Shown piece after piece: positions 8,363 to 16,753 of a stretch of DNA of 64,000 bases. Every line of letters starts with the position of its first letter. Position 1 is the first letter of the stretch. The notes under the pieces were generated by a model. It saw only the letters and a program-made list of their open reading frames with translations. It had not been told where the DNA came from and ran no database searches. The stretch covers positions 3,051,501-3,115,500 of the forward strand of contig JAYKKM010000196.1 of the NCBI GenBank assembly GCA_035772405.1, written 5' to 3'. The position numbers and the translations under genes are program-made. The stretch comes from Chrysogorgia sp. JL179-B06. Its lineage: Eukaryota; Cnidaria; Anthozoa; Scleralcyonacea; Chrysogorgiidae.

Positions 8363-9694
8363 TTAAATGCTGTGTAATAATCTTGCAGGGGTATTTAATC
8401 CCACTCTAATTTCATTTCGAAATTCACCAACAAATATTAACGCCCCTTGAACTGTAATTTGAGAAAAATGAAAATCCACATTAACATTTCCCGACGGTCT
8501 TATGGGTAATACTGCAAGATGAGAGTCTCTATTATCTGTTAAATCAAATGCTAATATAGAATACCCGTTTATAAAGTCATTATAAGTTATTGGCATTTCT
8601 GAATAGTTACGATTTAATACCGCGCGTAATTTTGAGTAAGCTTCAGCATGATTTTCAATTCTCCCAACAACAGCGTTATTTACGGAAACTTCAACATTAT
8701 CATAATTAGGCCAGTTAAATTCAAAAATATTATGAGCATATGATCCGTTCCAATTTGCTAATGGAGAAAATACAATATATAAACGTGTAGGAACGCTACC
8801 ATTAAACACATCGATTACTTGATGTGAATTTCGTCCTGCAGCTACTGATTCAGTAATACAACGATAATTGGTTGTATAATATAATGTTTCTTTATTATTG
8901 GTCACCATCCCTATATTAAGAGCATTTGATAATTGTTTTTTTGGTTTAAATACAGGAATTTTTATTTTAAAATCATCTAGGGTAATTATAGTAGCAGCAA
9001 CGGTTATATCAGCATGATCGGCACCCATCATTACAATTGTATTTAATGCCCGCGTTAAACGTAATTCAACTTTATACGCTGTAGGAATATATATTTCAGT
9101 ACCCCCTTCGCTAAATAATGAACAATCAATCTCATCTATCAAATTCTGCGATTGATTTTGAAATGCAATTGTTTTTTGTCTCCCTCCTGCATTTACGACA
9201 TTAGTATCATTCGTGAAACCCACGATACTGCTCATATGTTCGGCTGTATCTAAATATGCTAAATTAAGCTCTTTAGAATCTTTATATCCCGACGGTATTT
9301 GACGCGTTATAAATTGTATCCATGATGCAAAATGTGCAAAATTATCTGATGGTGTAATTAAATTTTCATTTATTTTTAATTCTTTTGTTTTCCACATTGT
9401 GCGAAGGGGTAATGTAATCATCGCAAACCCCGATGCTGCAGGTGCTATAAGTCCAGCAGCATTTCTAATCGATACTCTAGCCATTATTTTAGCATCGCTT
9501 GTTTTCATTAATCCTACGGCGTTCCCATGTCTTGTAAACGTGTATACTGACGATTGATTATCTACGGGCGTTGCGATAATTTCCGTTTCACGACATTCCG
9601 TAAACGTATCATTATAGGGTGATGACGTAAAAAATTGTAAAGGCTCGCTAAATAATATGTCATTTTTTTCCACATCTTCAATTTTTTTACTCAT
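8363..9694 (-). CDS. MCP: Major capsid protein, double jelly-roll (hexon-like)
   Basis: The 443-aa product begins MSKKIEDVEKND. The open frame extends upstream of 9694 but has no ATG there and overlaps the pX-like gene in another frame, so 9694 is the start. It has the length and composition of Polinton capsid proteins: many short beta strands, Asn/Thr/Ile-rich loops, no cysteine motifs and few long helices. The pattern F-x-x-x-Y-N-D-x-F near the start and F-x-N-G-Y-x-I-L-A-F-D-L-T near residue 365 recall the Polinton MCP family (often labelled F54H12.2-like). Trimers would form the icosahedral shell. Neighbouring pX-like, penton and protease genes fit. No damage is seen. Confidence 0.85.
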   Translation of the reverse strand: MSKKIEDVEKNDILFSEPLQFFTSSPYNDTFTECRETEIIATPVDNQSSVYTFTRHGNAVGLMKTSDAKIMARVSIRNAAGLIAPAASGFAMITLPLRTMWKTKELKINENLITPSDNFAHFASWIQFITRQIPSGYKDSKELNLAYLDTAEHMSSIVGFTNDTNVVNAGGRQKTIAFQNQSQNLIDEIDCSLFSEGGTEIYIPTAYKVELRLTRALNTIVMMGADHADITVAATIITLDDFKIKIPVFKPKKQLSNALNIGMVTNNKETLYYTTNYRCITESVAAGRNSHQVIDVFNGSVPTRLYIVFSPLANWNGSYAHNIFEFNWPNYDNVEVSVNNAVVGRIENHAEAYSKLRAVLNRNYSEMPITYNDFINGYSILAFDLTDNRDSHLAVLPIRPSGNVNVDFHFSQITVQGALIFVGEFRNEIRVGLNTPARLLHSI

Positions 9695-9704
9695 TATATT
9701 TTTT

Positions 9705-9866
9705 TTAAACGTTAATTTTAAGAATATTTGAAAGTGTTCCCAACACTTGAGGAAGAACCATACCCAGTGCCAATGCTCCACCAAACCCTCCTTTTTGTAT
9801 TTTTCTTCTACGTTTTCTTATTCCTCTTTTGTTTTTTCTTTTTTTGATATATTTTTTACGCGTCAT
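9705..9866 (-). CDS. pX/mu-like basic core protein, 53 aa
   Basis: The ATG at 9866 starts MTRKKYIKKRKNKRG, an almost pure Lys/Arg block of 23 residues, then IQKGG, then a hydrophobic glycine-rich segment (ALALGMVLPQVLGTL). This basic-GG-hydrophobic plan is that of adenovirus pX/mu precursors, which condense DNA in the virion and are cut by the viral protease. It sits 10 nt upstream of the capsid gene on the same strand. The QKGG junction is shared with the proteins at 6036 and 18757. It is below usual ORF-length cut-offs and easy to miss. Confidence 0.75.
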   Translation of the reverse strand: MTRKKYIKKRKNKRGIRKRRRKIQKGGFGGALALGMVLPQVLGTLSNILKINV

Positions 9867-9984
9867 TTATTTTATTTTTAAAAAACAACAACACCCACAA
9901 CAACAATAAAAATAATAATAATATACACAACATTATGATTTTTTATATAACTTTTTATTTATTTATACTTTTTTTTTACACAAT

Positions 9985-10245
9985 CTATCTATTTTGTAAA
10001 AAACGTATTACATTTGGATCTATTTTTTTTCTCTTTTTTTTATTATCACTTGTATAATAAGTATCTAAATTTAAATTTGAGGGTAATCCCACACCCTCAT
10101 TTAATAAAATTTCTTTCTTAGTTGGATTTTCTTTATTTTTTCTTTTCACAACAAAATATGATGAGGAATAATTTTTTCCACGATTTCTACCGTTTAACAA
10201 TTCAGTGTAATCTTCTACGGATAGTTCATTTATTTTTTCAGTCAT
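9985..10245 (-). CDS. Hypothetical protein, 86 aa
   Basis: The first ATG is at 10245 (MTEKINEL); the frame extends upstream only without an ATG. It overlaps the end of the preceding gene by 8 nt. The product is polar and Lys/Asn-rich, with NGRNRGKNYSSSYFVVKRK near residues 19-37 and a basic patch KKKRKKID near the C-terminus. No family is recognised. It is co-directional with the capsid genes, so a small virion protein is possible. Confidence 0.5.
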   Translation of the reverse strand: MTEKINELSVEDYTELLNGRNRGKNYSSSYFVVKRKNKENPTKKEILLNEGVGLPSNLNLDTYYTSDNKKKRKKIDPNVIRFLQNR

Positions 10246-10726
10246 TATTTTTTTCTTCAAATAAATTTATAGATATCTTAATTTCTTCACCTTTTAACGG
10301 CACGTTATTCTCATAGTTAATAAAGAACTGTAGTGATTGTTTAGCCTCTTTATCACTCATAAATAAAAAATAGGGGAATTTTTTTTTTTCATCATTTAAT
10401 GATGTATAAGGATTTTTTTCGTCAATATAAAATAATTCTTTTATAGTATATATAAAACGTTGTGTTGCATTGGAAATAATAGTAGATGAAGAAACTGAAA
10501 TCGTTCCATTATTTATTTTTTTTGATGTTTTTATTGCACTGAAATCCATTTTGTTTGCACACGTAATTCGAAATGAATTTTTGATATTTTTATATTCAAT
10601 CGAATTTAAATTCCATAAAAATTTTTTCCCACTATTTACTAACACGTAAAGAGAAAAAGGATAAAATATTTTATATTCTTTAATTATCATTTCCCCATTT
10701 TTTTCTTCAAGAACAATCAAAAGCAT
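10238..10726 (-). CDS. Hypothetical protein, 162 aa
   Basis: The best start is the ATG at 10726, which shares one base with the penton gene stop (TAATG), a stop-start coupling arrangement. The protein is beta-rich (MLLIVLEEKNGEMIIKEYKI at the start; FRITCANKMDFSAIK in the middle). It has a second half with FPYFLFMSDKEAKQSLQFFI and no membrane segment or catalytic motif I can identify. Tight coupling to the penton gene suggests a virion component such as a cement protein. Family is unknown. Confidence 0.6.
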   Translation of the reverse strand: MLLIVLEEKNGEMIIKEYKIFYPFSLYVLVNSGKKFLWNLNSIEYKNIKNSFRITCANKMDFSAIKTSKKINNGTISVSSSTIISNATQRFIYTIKELFYIDEKNPYTSLNDEKKKFPYFLFMSDKEAKQSLQFFINYENNVPLKGEEIKISINLFEEKNND

Positions 10727-11685
10727 TATGTTGAATGTATTAAACAATCAATACTAAGCGTTCCCGAATCAAAAGGAACTAATTTTCCTGTAGTATCTTT
10801 AACTTTAATATGAATTTCTCTTATAATGTCTTTTTTTAATTTTCTCAATGATTTTGGGGGACTATAATAAACTAATTGTCCATCCCCCCCACCACCTTGT
10901 CGATGCCATTGAATGGGTACTGTTGTTAACAATTCGGAACAACTATCACCAACTAAACCCAGTTCTATTTCATCACAATATATAAACATTTTATTTAATC
11001 CGTCGGATACATCGGGTAAGTAATCAAAATGTTTAGAAAAAAGGGTTCGAGGTGTAGGGTTATCTTTTTTTATTTCAAACAAGAGAGGTACGATTTCAAG
11101 ACCTTTTTCATTTTTTAAACCTAGCATAAAAGCTAATTTTTTTGAAAATAATATATTAATCTTTTGATTAAAAGAAGCATATTGAATACCCTTTTTTTCT
11201 ACCGTAGTCTTGTTAGATAATCGAAATTCATTTACCTGTAACCCATCGGCTGCTTTACTCGCATTTTCATATACCCAATACTCAATCTCAACATTAACAT
11301 TAATAATTACTTTCCCATTTGATCCGATGGTACAAAAAATTTCAAATCCTTCTAAGATATTATTTAAAAATATAATTAATGAAGATAAATCATAAATTCC
11401 GTCGGGTATAATAAATTTATCCGATGTAAAAACGAACTCACTGTTTGCGTATACCGAATTATTATTTTCTTCGGGTATAAAATTCTTATAGGTTATGATA
11501 AATGAAAAAAAACATTCATCACCTACAATATTTTTAGTTGTTTGAGGATAACAAACTTGTAAAACTTCTAAAAAACATTCATTGTTCAAAGCATCAATGG
11601 GTTGTGCAATTTTCATTTCAAAATCATTAATCAAATTCTTTTGAAGTCCTCTTGATATTGAATTACTAGCAATGTGTAAATTCAT
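10726..11685 (-). CDS. mCP: Minor capsid protein, penton-type (single jelly-roll)
   Basis: The 319-aa product carries the conserved C-terminal signature of Polinton pentons. MFIYCDEIELGLVGD near residue 233 is followed by LLTTVPIQW, then by DTTGKLVPFDSGTLSI at 296-311, a strand pair that ends nearly all members. The N-terminal half is beta-rich. It forms the pentameric vertices of the capsid. It overlaps the integrase 3' end by 20 nt and the next gene by 1 nt. The frame is intact. A glycine run (QGGGGDGQ, near 270) occupies a loop. Confidence 0.87.
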   Translation of the reverse strand: MNLHIASNSISRGLQKNLINDFEMKIAQPIDALNNECFLEVLQVCYPQTTKNIVGDECFFSFIITYKNFIPEENNNSVYANSEFVFTSDKFIIPDGIYDLSSLIIFLNNILEGFEIFCTIGSNGKVIINVNVEIEYWVYENASKAADGLQVNEFRLSNKTTVEKKGIQYASFNQKINILFSKKLAFMLGLKNEKGLEIVPLLFEIKKDNPTPRTLFSKHFDYLPDVSDGLNKMFIYCDEIELGLVGDSCSELLTTVPIQWHRQGGGGDGQLVYYSPPKSLRKLKKDIIREIHIKVKDTTGKLVPFDSGTLSIDCLIHST

Positions 11686-12597
11686 TTTTTTTTAAAACTT
11701 GTAATTCAGCACGATAAAAAATTCCTTTAATTTCTTCACGTTGTTCGTCTTCTAATTGATATGTAACGGGATCAGTGATAAATACTTTTTTAATAAAAAA
11801 TATCTCATTTGTCCATCGTCGAAGACTGCTTTTTTCAAAAATATTATTTTTTACTCTCGCAATACGTACACGCGTACCTTCTCGTATCAGATCTTGAGTG
11901 GGAATAGGATAATTTAAATGATCACGTACCATTTTATTTTTTACTTTACGTATTTTTCCTTTTTTTTCTTCGCGATAAATTTCAAAAGGTGTTGCACCAG
12001 CTAATGCTTTATATGTGGGGAATTATTATAACGCTTAACAATAAGGGGTAAATACTGAATATAGTCAAATTCTCCAGTCATTGTTAAAACACGACGAACC
12101 ATTGTTTTTAAAGTTCCAATCACACGTTCCACATGGGATGCTTTTATTTCTCTATTATACGTATGAAATACTTCAAAATTATATTTTTTACTTAATTTCG
12201 TACGTATATCTTGAAATTCTGTTCCTTCATCACTTTGAATTTTAAGAGGGGCTATTCCTTCTTCAATAAGAATACTTTCAAATTTATTTTTAACATTATT
12301 AGACGTTTTCTTTTTTATTAATTTCACCCAACAAAATCTTGAAAAAATATCAATACACACCAACCAATAACGATATTGATTATTATATCGGGCTAAATCT
12401 TTATTTTCAGCTAAATCAATTTCCCATTGTTCATTATTTTTATTAACAGCATATTTCAAACGTCTATATTTTTTTTTACTACTACTATGTAATCTATAAT
12501 TAGAATAATCCTCATCAGTTAATGTCTCTCCTTTTAATAATCTTGAAGCTTTTTCAATAAAGTCAGCAGAAAATTTAGTTTTTTTCTTTTTACTCAT
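11666..12597 (-). CDS. INT: rve-type (retroviral-like) integrase, frame broken once
   Basis: The ATG frame from 12597 has the RNase H-fold catalytic core with acidic triad IDLAEN (first Asp near residue 60), QSDEGTEF (second Asp near 122) and KASHVERVIGTLK (Glu near 156; Asp-Glu spacing about 33). It stops at 12001. A second frame, open through 11666-11932 and upstream of it, carries the SH3/chromo-like C-terminal domain (TRVRIARVKN, RRWTNEIFFIKKVF, TYQLEDEQREEIKGIFYRAEL). The frames meet at the four-base G run at 12017-12020 (+ strand). One base more would keep the frame open. It would insert the element into host DNA with short target duplications. Confidence 0.9.
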
Positions 12598-12599
12598 TT

Positions 12600-13490
12600 C
12601 TATAATAAAGAAATAAAATTATTATAATATTCTTCAAGTTCATCAACGAGTTCTTTGTCGCGTAATATTCCCATAAAATCAACTTCTATATTTTTACAGG
12701 CTAACTCTTTATTTATAGTATCACCGTACAAACATAATGTATCTTGTATATTTTTACAACATCTAAAACGATAATAAAAAATTTCTGACATTACTGATGG
12801 ATTTAAACGGTGACAAACCTCATCATCATCACTTTCTACTTTTATTTTCTTAATCTTTTCGTTGTCGTCGTCATCGTCGACGTCGTCGTCAAAATTGAGT
12901 GTGGGTTTCTTTTTCTTCAATACTCGTTTTTTGACGGGGGTAGGTTGGGATTTATGACCTGTTGCATGATTATACTTTCTTAGGGCAATAATATATTCAT
13001 CCAAGGAATCTTTCTTTTTTATATGAAAACTACCCCAATCATCAGACCATACGATTTCACTTGACGTTGCGTTGTTGCTGTTGCTGGTTGTCGGTGTTGG
13101 ATCATCGTCAAATTCCATTGCATCGGCTAATTCGTTATCTTGATGTTGATAACAAATTTCCAAACCACTCCACTCATTTGTACGAACAACCAAACGGCAT
13201 GTTTGCTTTTTCCAATTTTCAAATCTTACCACTTCAAAAAATATCTGCGTCGATTTCTCTTGAATGCTAATCTTATTAAGAACATTCAACAATGGGGGAA
13301 TATGATCATTTTTCACTTCAACAGCGCTATTGTATGTGTACTTGTCACATCTTTTATTTGTCGGATATACTTTGGCGAGAATAGCATTACCGTTGATTTT
13401 TTTTTGTGCAATTATTTTTGCAGACAAATCGGTATACGATTGCATTTTATAAAAATGATCATATTGTTGTCGTGCGTAAAGTTCCACCAT
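12600..13490 (-). CDS. Hypothetical nuclear-type protein, 296 aa
   Basis: An intact ATG frame ending 2 nt before the integrase start, so probably co-transcribed with it. No family is recognised. The N-terminal half (1-135) looks globular. A disordered middle has Asn/Ser/Thr stretches and the basic VKKRVLKKKKP (near 187), followed by a pure acidic run (DDDVDDDDDNEK near 203). The segment IKVESDDDE has the form of an acid-extended SUMO-acceptor site. The C-terminal 75 residues are helical with several Cys. Basic and acidic runs suggest a nuclear or DNA-associated role next to integrase; this is inference. Confidence 0.6.
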   Translation of the reverse strand: MVELYARQQYDHFYKMQSYTDLSAKIIAQKKINGNAILAKVYPTNKRCDKYTYNSAVEVKNDHIPPLLNVLNKISIQEKSTQIFFEVVRFENWKKQTCRLVVRTNEWSGLEICYQHQDNELADAMEFDDDPTPTTSNSNNATSSEIVWSDDWGSFHIKKKDSLDEYIIALRKYNHATGHKSQPTPVKKRVLKKKKPTLNFDDDVDDDDDNEKIKKIKVESDDDEVCHRLNPSVMSEIFYYRFRCCKNIQDTLCLYGDTINKELACKNIEVDFMGILRDKELVDELEEYYNNFISLL

Positions 13491-13540
13491 CTTTTAATCC
13501 GAGTGAAGGGTAAATGATGAATCACTGTAGGGAAGTGTTT

Positions 13541-13548
13541 ATTTTATA
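13541..13548 (-). promoter_or_regulatory. TATA-like box for the integrase-block transcript
   Basis: On the - strand the sequence reads GGGTATAAAATAAA, 51 nt before the ATG at 13490. It lies in the only non-coding gap between the Fic gene and the 296-aa gene, a sensible place for a promoter of the integrase-capsid block. Confidence 0.5.
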
Positions 13549-13590
13549 CCCTCCGCACAATTAAAAAAAATTTCCATCACAAAAATTTTA

Positions 13591-14151
13591 TTACACTAAT
13601 AACGTGTTTAATTGATTACAACATATTATATCAAATAAACTATTGTGTTTGCGTTGCATAACTCCTAAAATTTTACATAACTTTCTATGTTGTTTTTTTG
13701 TTTTTATTTTACATTCTATTTTATTTTCTAGAAATGCAACAAGTGCTTTCCCTATTCTTCCATTTCCATCGGAAAAAGGATGAATGGTTTCAAAAATATA
13801 ATAAATCAAAACTGATATATTTTTTCTTTGATAGTTTTTTACGTAAAATTCATCTAAATGTTCCATATATTGTTGAATATCTAGGGGATCAACCCCCTCA
13901 TGAAATCCAACAAATCTTTTGTTTTGACTGTAATGTCCAGCATTCGTTAAATGAGCCATAGATATTTCATGAATAGTTTTACAATATTCACTTATTTTCC
14001 ATTTTTCATTTTTTTCCATATAAAATTTTCGAAGGGCAAAACAAAATCTCCCACATCTCATCCAAAATTCTTTTTCATTTTCTTCGTCTTCTTCCATTCG
14101 TATAACATCATACGCAAACACTTTAAATTTTATACAGTCTTTTAATTCCAT
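13591..14151 (-). CDS. Fic-domain protein (putative AMPylase)
   Basis: The 186-aa product (ATG at 14151; the frame is open further but without an ATG) carries the Fic core IHPFSDGNGRIGK near residue 130. It also has an upstream flap-like segment AGHYSQNKRFVGFHEG near 73. Fic enzymes transfer AMP or another nucleotide moiety to hydroxyls of target proteins, using the motif His as base. The canonical H-x-F-x-D-G-N-G-R-x-x-R ends here in Lys, a conservative change that may alter phosphate binding. No S/T-x-x-x-E-G/N inhibitory helix is visible, so it may be unrestrained or regulated otherwise. It starts 5 nt after the stop of the 390-aa gene, implying co-expression. A role against the host is inferred. 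Confidence 0.88.
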   Translation of the reverse strand: MELKDCIKFKVFAYDVIRMEEDEENEKEFWMRCGRFCFALRKFYMEKNEKWKISEYCKTIHEISMAHLTNAGHYSQNKRFVGFHEGVDPLDIQQYMEHLDEFYVKNYQRKNISVLIYYIFETIHPFSDGNGRIGKALVAFLENKIECKIKTKKQHRKLCKILGVMQRKHNSLFDIICCNQLNTLLV

Positions 14152-14156
14152 TTTTT

Positions 14157-15329
14157 CTACATACACGTTTGCTCACTAATACTTTTATAAAAATTATCCC
14201 AATTCACATTCGATTCAGTCATTTCATACATAGGATTGTATGCAGCTAAATCATAATTCAATGTTGTTTTTATATACTTTTTTATCATAGTAAATAATTC
14301 TATTACATCTTCCTCAAGCATTATTACATATGCAAATATTTTCTCTTTACACTTAAATTCTCCTATAAATCCTCCATAATCTTGCTTAACACCCACAGAA
14401 TGATTAACTTGGGCGTGATTTTCATTTAAAACATAATTACTTTTGTTTAAAATACTTAATTTCAAAGGATCAAACTCAAAAAAATAACTTTTACTCTTAC
14501 AATTTTTATACCGACATTTATCAAAGGATACTTTACCCTTTTTTATATCATGTATAAAATCCCAAAAAATATATCTAATATTTTTTTCAGAAAGACCTTT
14601 TTTTTGTCTATTGAAAAAACTTCCTATAGGATTATGTTCACGACAATAAAATATAAAACATGAAGTGAACATGATAAGATTTTTAATTGAACTACAATAA
14701 GCATAAGAATTGAAAATACTAGGTGCTACCATTAACAAATAAATATTTAAAAAAAGAGCAAAATCACCTTTCTGGCTATGTATGTGCTTAAATTTGCTTA
14801 CTAAACTTTCTTTTCCAAAACCCAGGGTATAAGATATGTATTTTCTTTCAAAGGTTAAATTTTGTACAAAATATGTATAATGATATTTATCATTGGTTTT
14901 TAAACATTGAAATAAATCTGAGTGTAGGTTTTCAAGGGGTAATACAATATATAATTCGTTAAAACAATCGGGGAATGAAAAAAAACTACAGCATAACGTG
15001 TCTGATGATTCAACGAGTATAGTACGTTGTTGAAGCCATGATCTCTTCAAGGAATATTTTCTTTGACTTGCTTGTAAATTCGGGATCATATAAGAGAAAC
15101 GATCTTCTAGAATAAAATAGGATTCCATTCCATGGGTTGCTTGAATTTTTTTCATATTGACTATATAGCTTTCTTCAGGGGGGTGAATGTTTTCACAATG
15201 CATCATGGGACATGTGACATATTTTCCACGATAATAATCAAATAATCCACATACCCAAAATAAATATCCAATTTCTCCTTGGTTAAAATATTGAAAATAA
15301 AGAACAACTCTTAAAATTGTTTCAATCAT
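14157..15329 (-). CDS. Hypothetical protein, 390 aa, paired with Fic gene
   Basis: An intact ATG frame with a TATATAAA box 31 nt upstream; it ends 5 nt before the Fic start, so both probably share a transcript. No family is recognised. It is rich in aromatic residues, and a hydrophobic stretch (FLNIYLLMVAPSIFN, near 192-206, then LIMFTSCFIFYC near 217) could be buried helices or a membrane hairpin. Scattered Cys (CRYKNCKSK near 270) might bind metal. It could be the target, partner or antidote of the Fic protein. Confidence 0.6.
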   Translation of the reverse strand: MIETILRVVLYFQYFNQGEIGYLFWVCGLFDYYRGKYVTCPMMHCENIHPPEESYIVNMKKIQATHGMESYFILEDRFSYMIPNLQASQRKYSLKRSWLQQRTILVESSDTLCCSFFSFPDCFNELYIVLPLENLHSDLFQCLKTNDKYHYTYFVQNLTFERKYISYTLGFGKESLVSKFKHIHSQKGDFALFLNIYLLMVAPSIFNSYAYCSSIKNLIMFTSCFIFYCREHNPIGSFFNRQKKGLSEKNIRYIFWDFIHDIKKGKVSFDKCRYKNCKSKSYFFEFDPLKLSILNKSNYVLNENHAQVNHSVGVKQDYGGFIGEFKCKEKIFAYVIMLEEDVIELFTMIKKYIKTTLNYDLAAYNPMYEMTESNVNWDNFYKSISEQTCM

Positions 15330-15359
15330 AATGCTGTGATTTTGAAAGATTTTTTACTC

Positions 15360-15367
15360 TTTATATA
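15360..15367 (-). promoter_or_regulatory. TATATAAA box for the 390-aa/Fic transcript
   Basis: TATATAAA on the - strand, 31 nt before the ATG at 15329, in a true intergenic gap. It matches the boxes at 17055, 17562 and 18428 in sequence and spacing. Confidence 0.55.
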
Positions 15368-15468
15368 ACTTTTCAAATTCATTAAGTTAAATAAACACAT
15401 TAATCTAAATAAAATAAAAAACATTGTGTTTTCTGGTTCATTCATCAGTTGAATCTCATGCAAGCAAT

Positions 15469-15723
15469 ATGTCAAAACCCAAACAGTATGATCTTCACTA
15501 TCTTAAAGAAAATTGTCGAAATCAAATATTTATTGTACGTAAATGTGAACAAATCCTAAATCCATGCTTTCCTATGAATCTATTAAATATAAATTTGGAA
15601 GTTATGGAGTATGTAAAAAATAAAAAGCTTAATTATAAACAATATATAACAACACATGTGGCAGGAGATTGTGGTATACATAATTTCATAGATCAAGAAG
15701 TGTATATAAATTCTTTTTTTTAA
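15469..15723 (+). CDS. Right-arm small protein, possible member of the VEDCKP family (84 aa)
   Basis: Start chosen at the ATG at 15469 (MSKPKQ), since the longer frame upstream lacks an ATG. The core Y-L-K-E-N-C-R-N-Q-I-F-I-V-R-K-C aligns by spacing with the L-x(4)-P-x-Y-x-Y-x-V-E-D-C-K-P core of the proteins at 17604 and 19043, and is followed by a similar strand-rich region. Divergence is high, so membership is tentative. AATAAA overlaps the stop codon. Function unknown; no signal peptide or membrane segment. Confidence 0.55.
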   Translation: MSKPKQYDLHYLKENCRNQIFIVRKCEQILNPCFPMNLLNINLEVMEYVKNKKLNYKQYITTHVAGDCGIHNFIDQEVYINSFF

Positions 15724-15728
15724 ATAAA
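15723..15728 (+). terminator. Polyadenylation signal AATAAA
   Basis: AATAAA shares its first base with the stop codon of the gene at 15469-15723. Confidence 0.45.
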
Positions 15729-15765
15729 AAACGCTTTTCTCGATTTATTTTGAACTGTTTTTATT

Positions 15766-16422
15766 TCAAATATTTAATTCATTAAAATTATTACATAATT
15801 TCCCACAACAATCTAAATATACATGTTGTTGCAACATAGATTTATCAAAATGTATTTTAGTTATTACTGTTACAATATAATTTCCATTACTGCTACCATA
15901 AATCACATTAAGTATAGATAATATATTTTCATCTTTAATAAGCACTAAATAAAGCTCTTCCCCATCAAAATTTTCACGTAACTGATATTTTACTAATCTA
16001 AATCTTGAATCCTTACATTTACCATATAAAAACGTTTTTGAATAACATGGGATATTATTTATCTCAAACCAATCAATGGTTGAAATTAACGTAGGTAATC
16101 TCGGTTCTCTATCAATAAATACTACATGTTTTCCCACTAACTGATCATAAAATGACATAGTCCAGCTAAAACCGGTTATTAAAAATCTATAATATCTTTT
16201 TCCATCATATCGTTTCCGAAATATAGATTGTTCATTTTTATCTTCCACATAAATGTTAAAATATTTATAATCATAATCAGCACATCTAAACTGATAGGGA
16301 TGCTCTCTCCATTCCAAAAAATAAAACGTTGAATCGCGTGTTTTTTCTATCTCAAACAAATCAGCATGTAATAAATATTGAATGTTTGGGTAAAGAATTT
16401 CGTCAAAATCACGCTCAGCCAT
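15766..16422 (-). CDS. Right-arm hypothetical protein, 218 aa
   Basis: ATG at 16422 (MAERDFDE); the longer frame upstream has no ATG. The protein is rich in Tyr, Phe and charged residues and may contain two tandem copies of a roughly 100-aa strand-rich unit. Compare LYPNIQYLLHADLFEIEK near 13 with EPRLPTLISTIDWFEINN near 106, each followed by an R-Y/F-x-x-x-x-Y-x-L type strand. This spacing recalls the protein at 18032 and, distantly, the VEDCKP family. A Cys pair (YLDCCGKLC) is near the end. AATAAA follows the stop immediately. Function unknown. Confidence 0.6.
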   Translation of the reverse strand: MAERDFDEILYPNIQYLLHADLFEIEKTRDSTFYFLEWREHPYQFRCADYDYKYFNIYVEDKNEQSIFRKRYDGKRYYRFLITGFSWTMSFYDQLVGKHVVFIDREPRLPTLISTIDWFEINNIPCYSKTFLYGKCKDSRFRLVKYQLRENFDGEELYLVLIKDENILSILNVIYGSSNGNYIVTVITKIHFDKSMLQQHVYLDCCGKLCNNFNELNI

Positions 16423-16454
16423 TTTAAATCTTTTTAAAAAAAACGTCTTTTCTT

Positions 16455-16664
16455 CTATTCGTCTATTACCACAGAAACATTCACTGTATATTTCCACCGT
16501 ATATTTAACTTGTTTAACACCCAACGTTTAAAACTGTTTAGTCTTGAAAGTTTTAATTCATCTGGATGAATCGGACACGGGTGTTTGTTAATACATCTTC
16601 CACAAGGATGTTTGTTATAATATAATCGGTTGAATCGTTCATCTGTTGTTTCTTTACGTTCCAT
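16455..16664 (-). CDS. Cys-rich mini-protein, 69 aa (paralog of 16754-16927)
   Basis: The core F-N-R-L-Y-Y-N-K-H-P-C-G-R-C-I-N-K-H-P-C followed by F-K-R-W-V-L-N-K-L matches its neighbour at 16754 almost position for position. C-x2-C-x5-C plus His could bind one zinc. The C-terminal extension (WKYTVNVSVVIDE) is absent from the paralog. A TATAAATAAG box lies 37-46 nt upstream of the ATG. The pair looks like a local tandem duplication. Function unknown. Confidence 0.65.
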   Translation of the reverse strand: MERKETTDERFNRLYYNKHPCGRCINKHPCPIHPDELKLSRLNSFKRWVLNKLNIRWKYTVNVSVVIDE

Positions 16665-16700
16665 TGTCTAACAAATATAAAAACAATTATTTTTTTTACT

Positions 16701-16710
16701 CTTATTTATA
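16701..16710 (-). promoter_or_regulatory. TATAAATAAG box
   Basis: On the - strand CAGTATAAATAAGAG, before the ATG at 16664. CAGTATAAATA also occurs before the basic gene at 18891. Confidence 0.5.
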
Positions 16711-16753
16711 CTGTTTTCTTTTTTTTTAATTTCTGTTTTCTTCTTTAAATCTT

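Noticed and set aside
8363..9784. Longer frame for the major capsid protein starting MVEHWHW
   Set aside because: There is no ATG at that position and the extension lies antiphase over the pX-like gene at 9705-9866. The ATG at 9694 gives the expected start.
13061..14145. + strand ORFs opposite the 296-aa and Fic genes
   Set aside because: They are antisense to conserved or compactly arranged genes and have no recognisable content.
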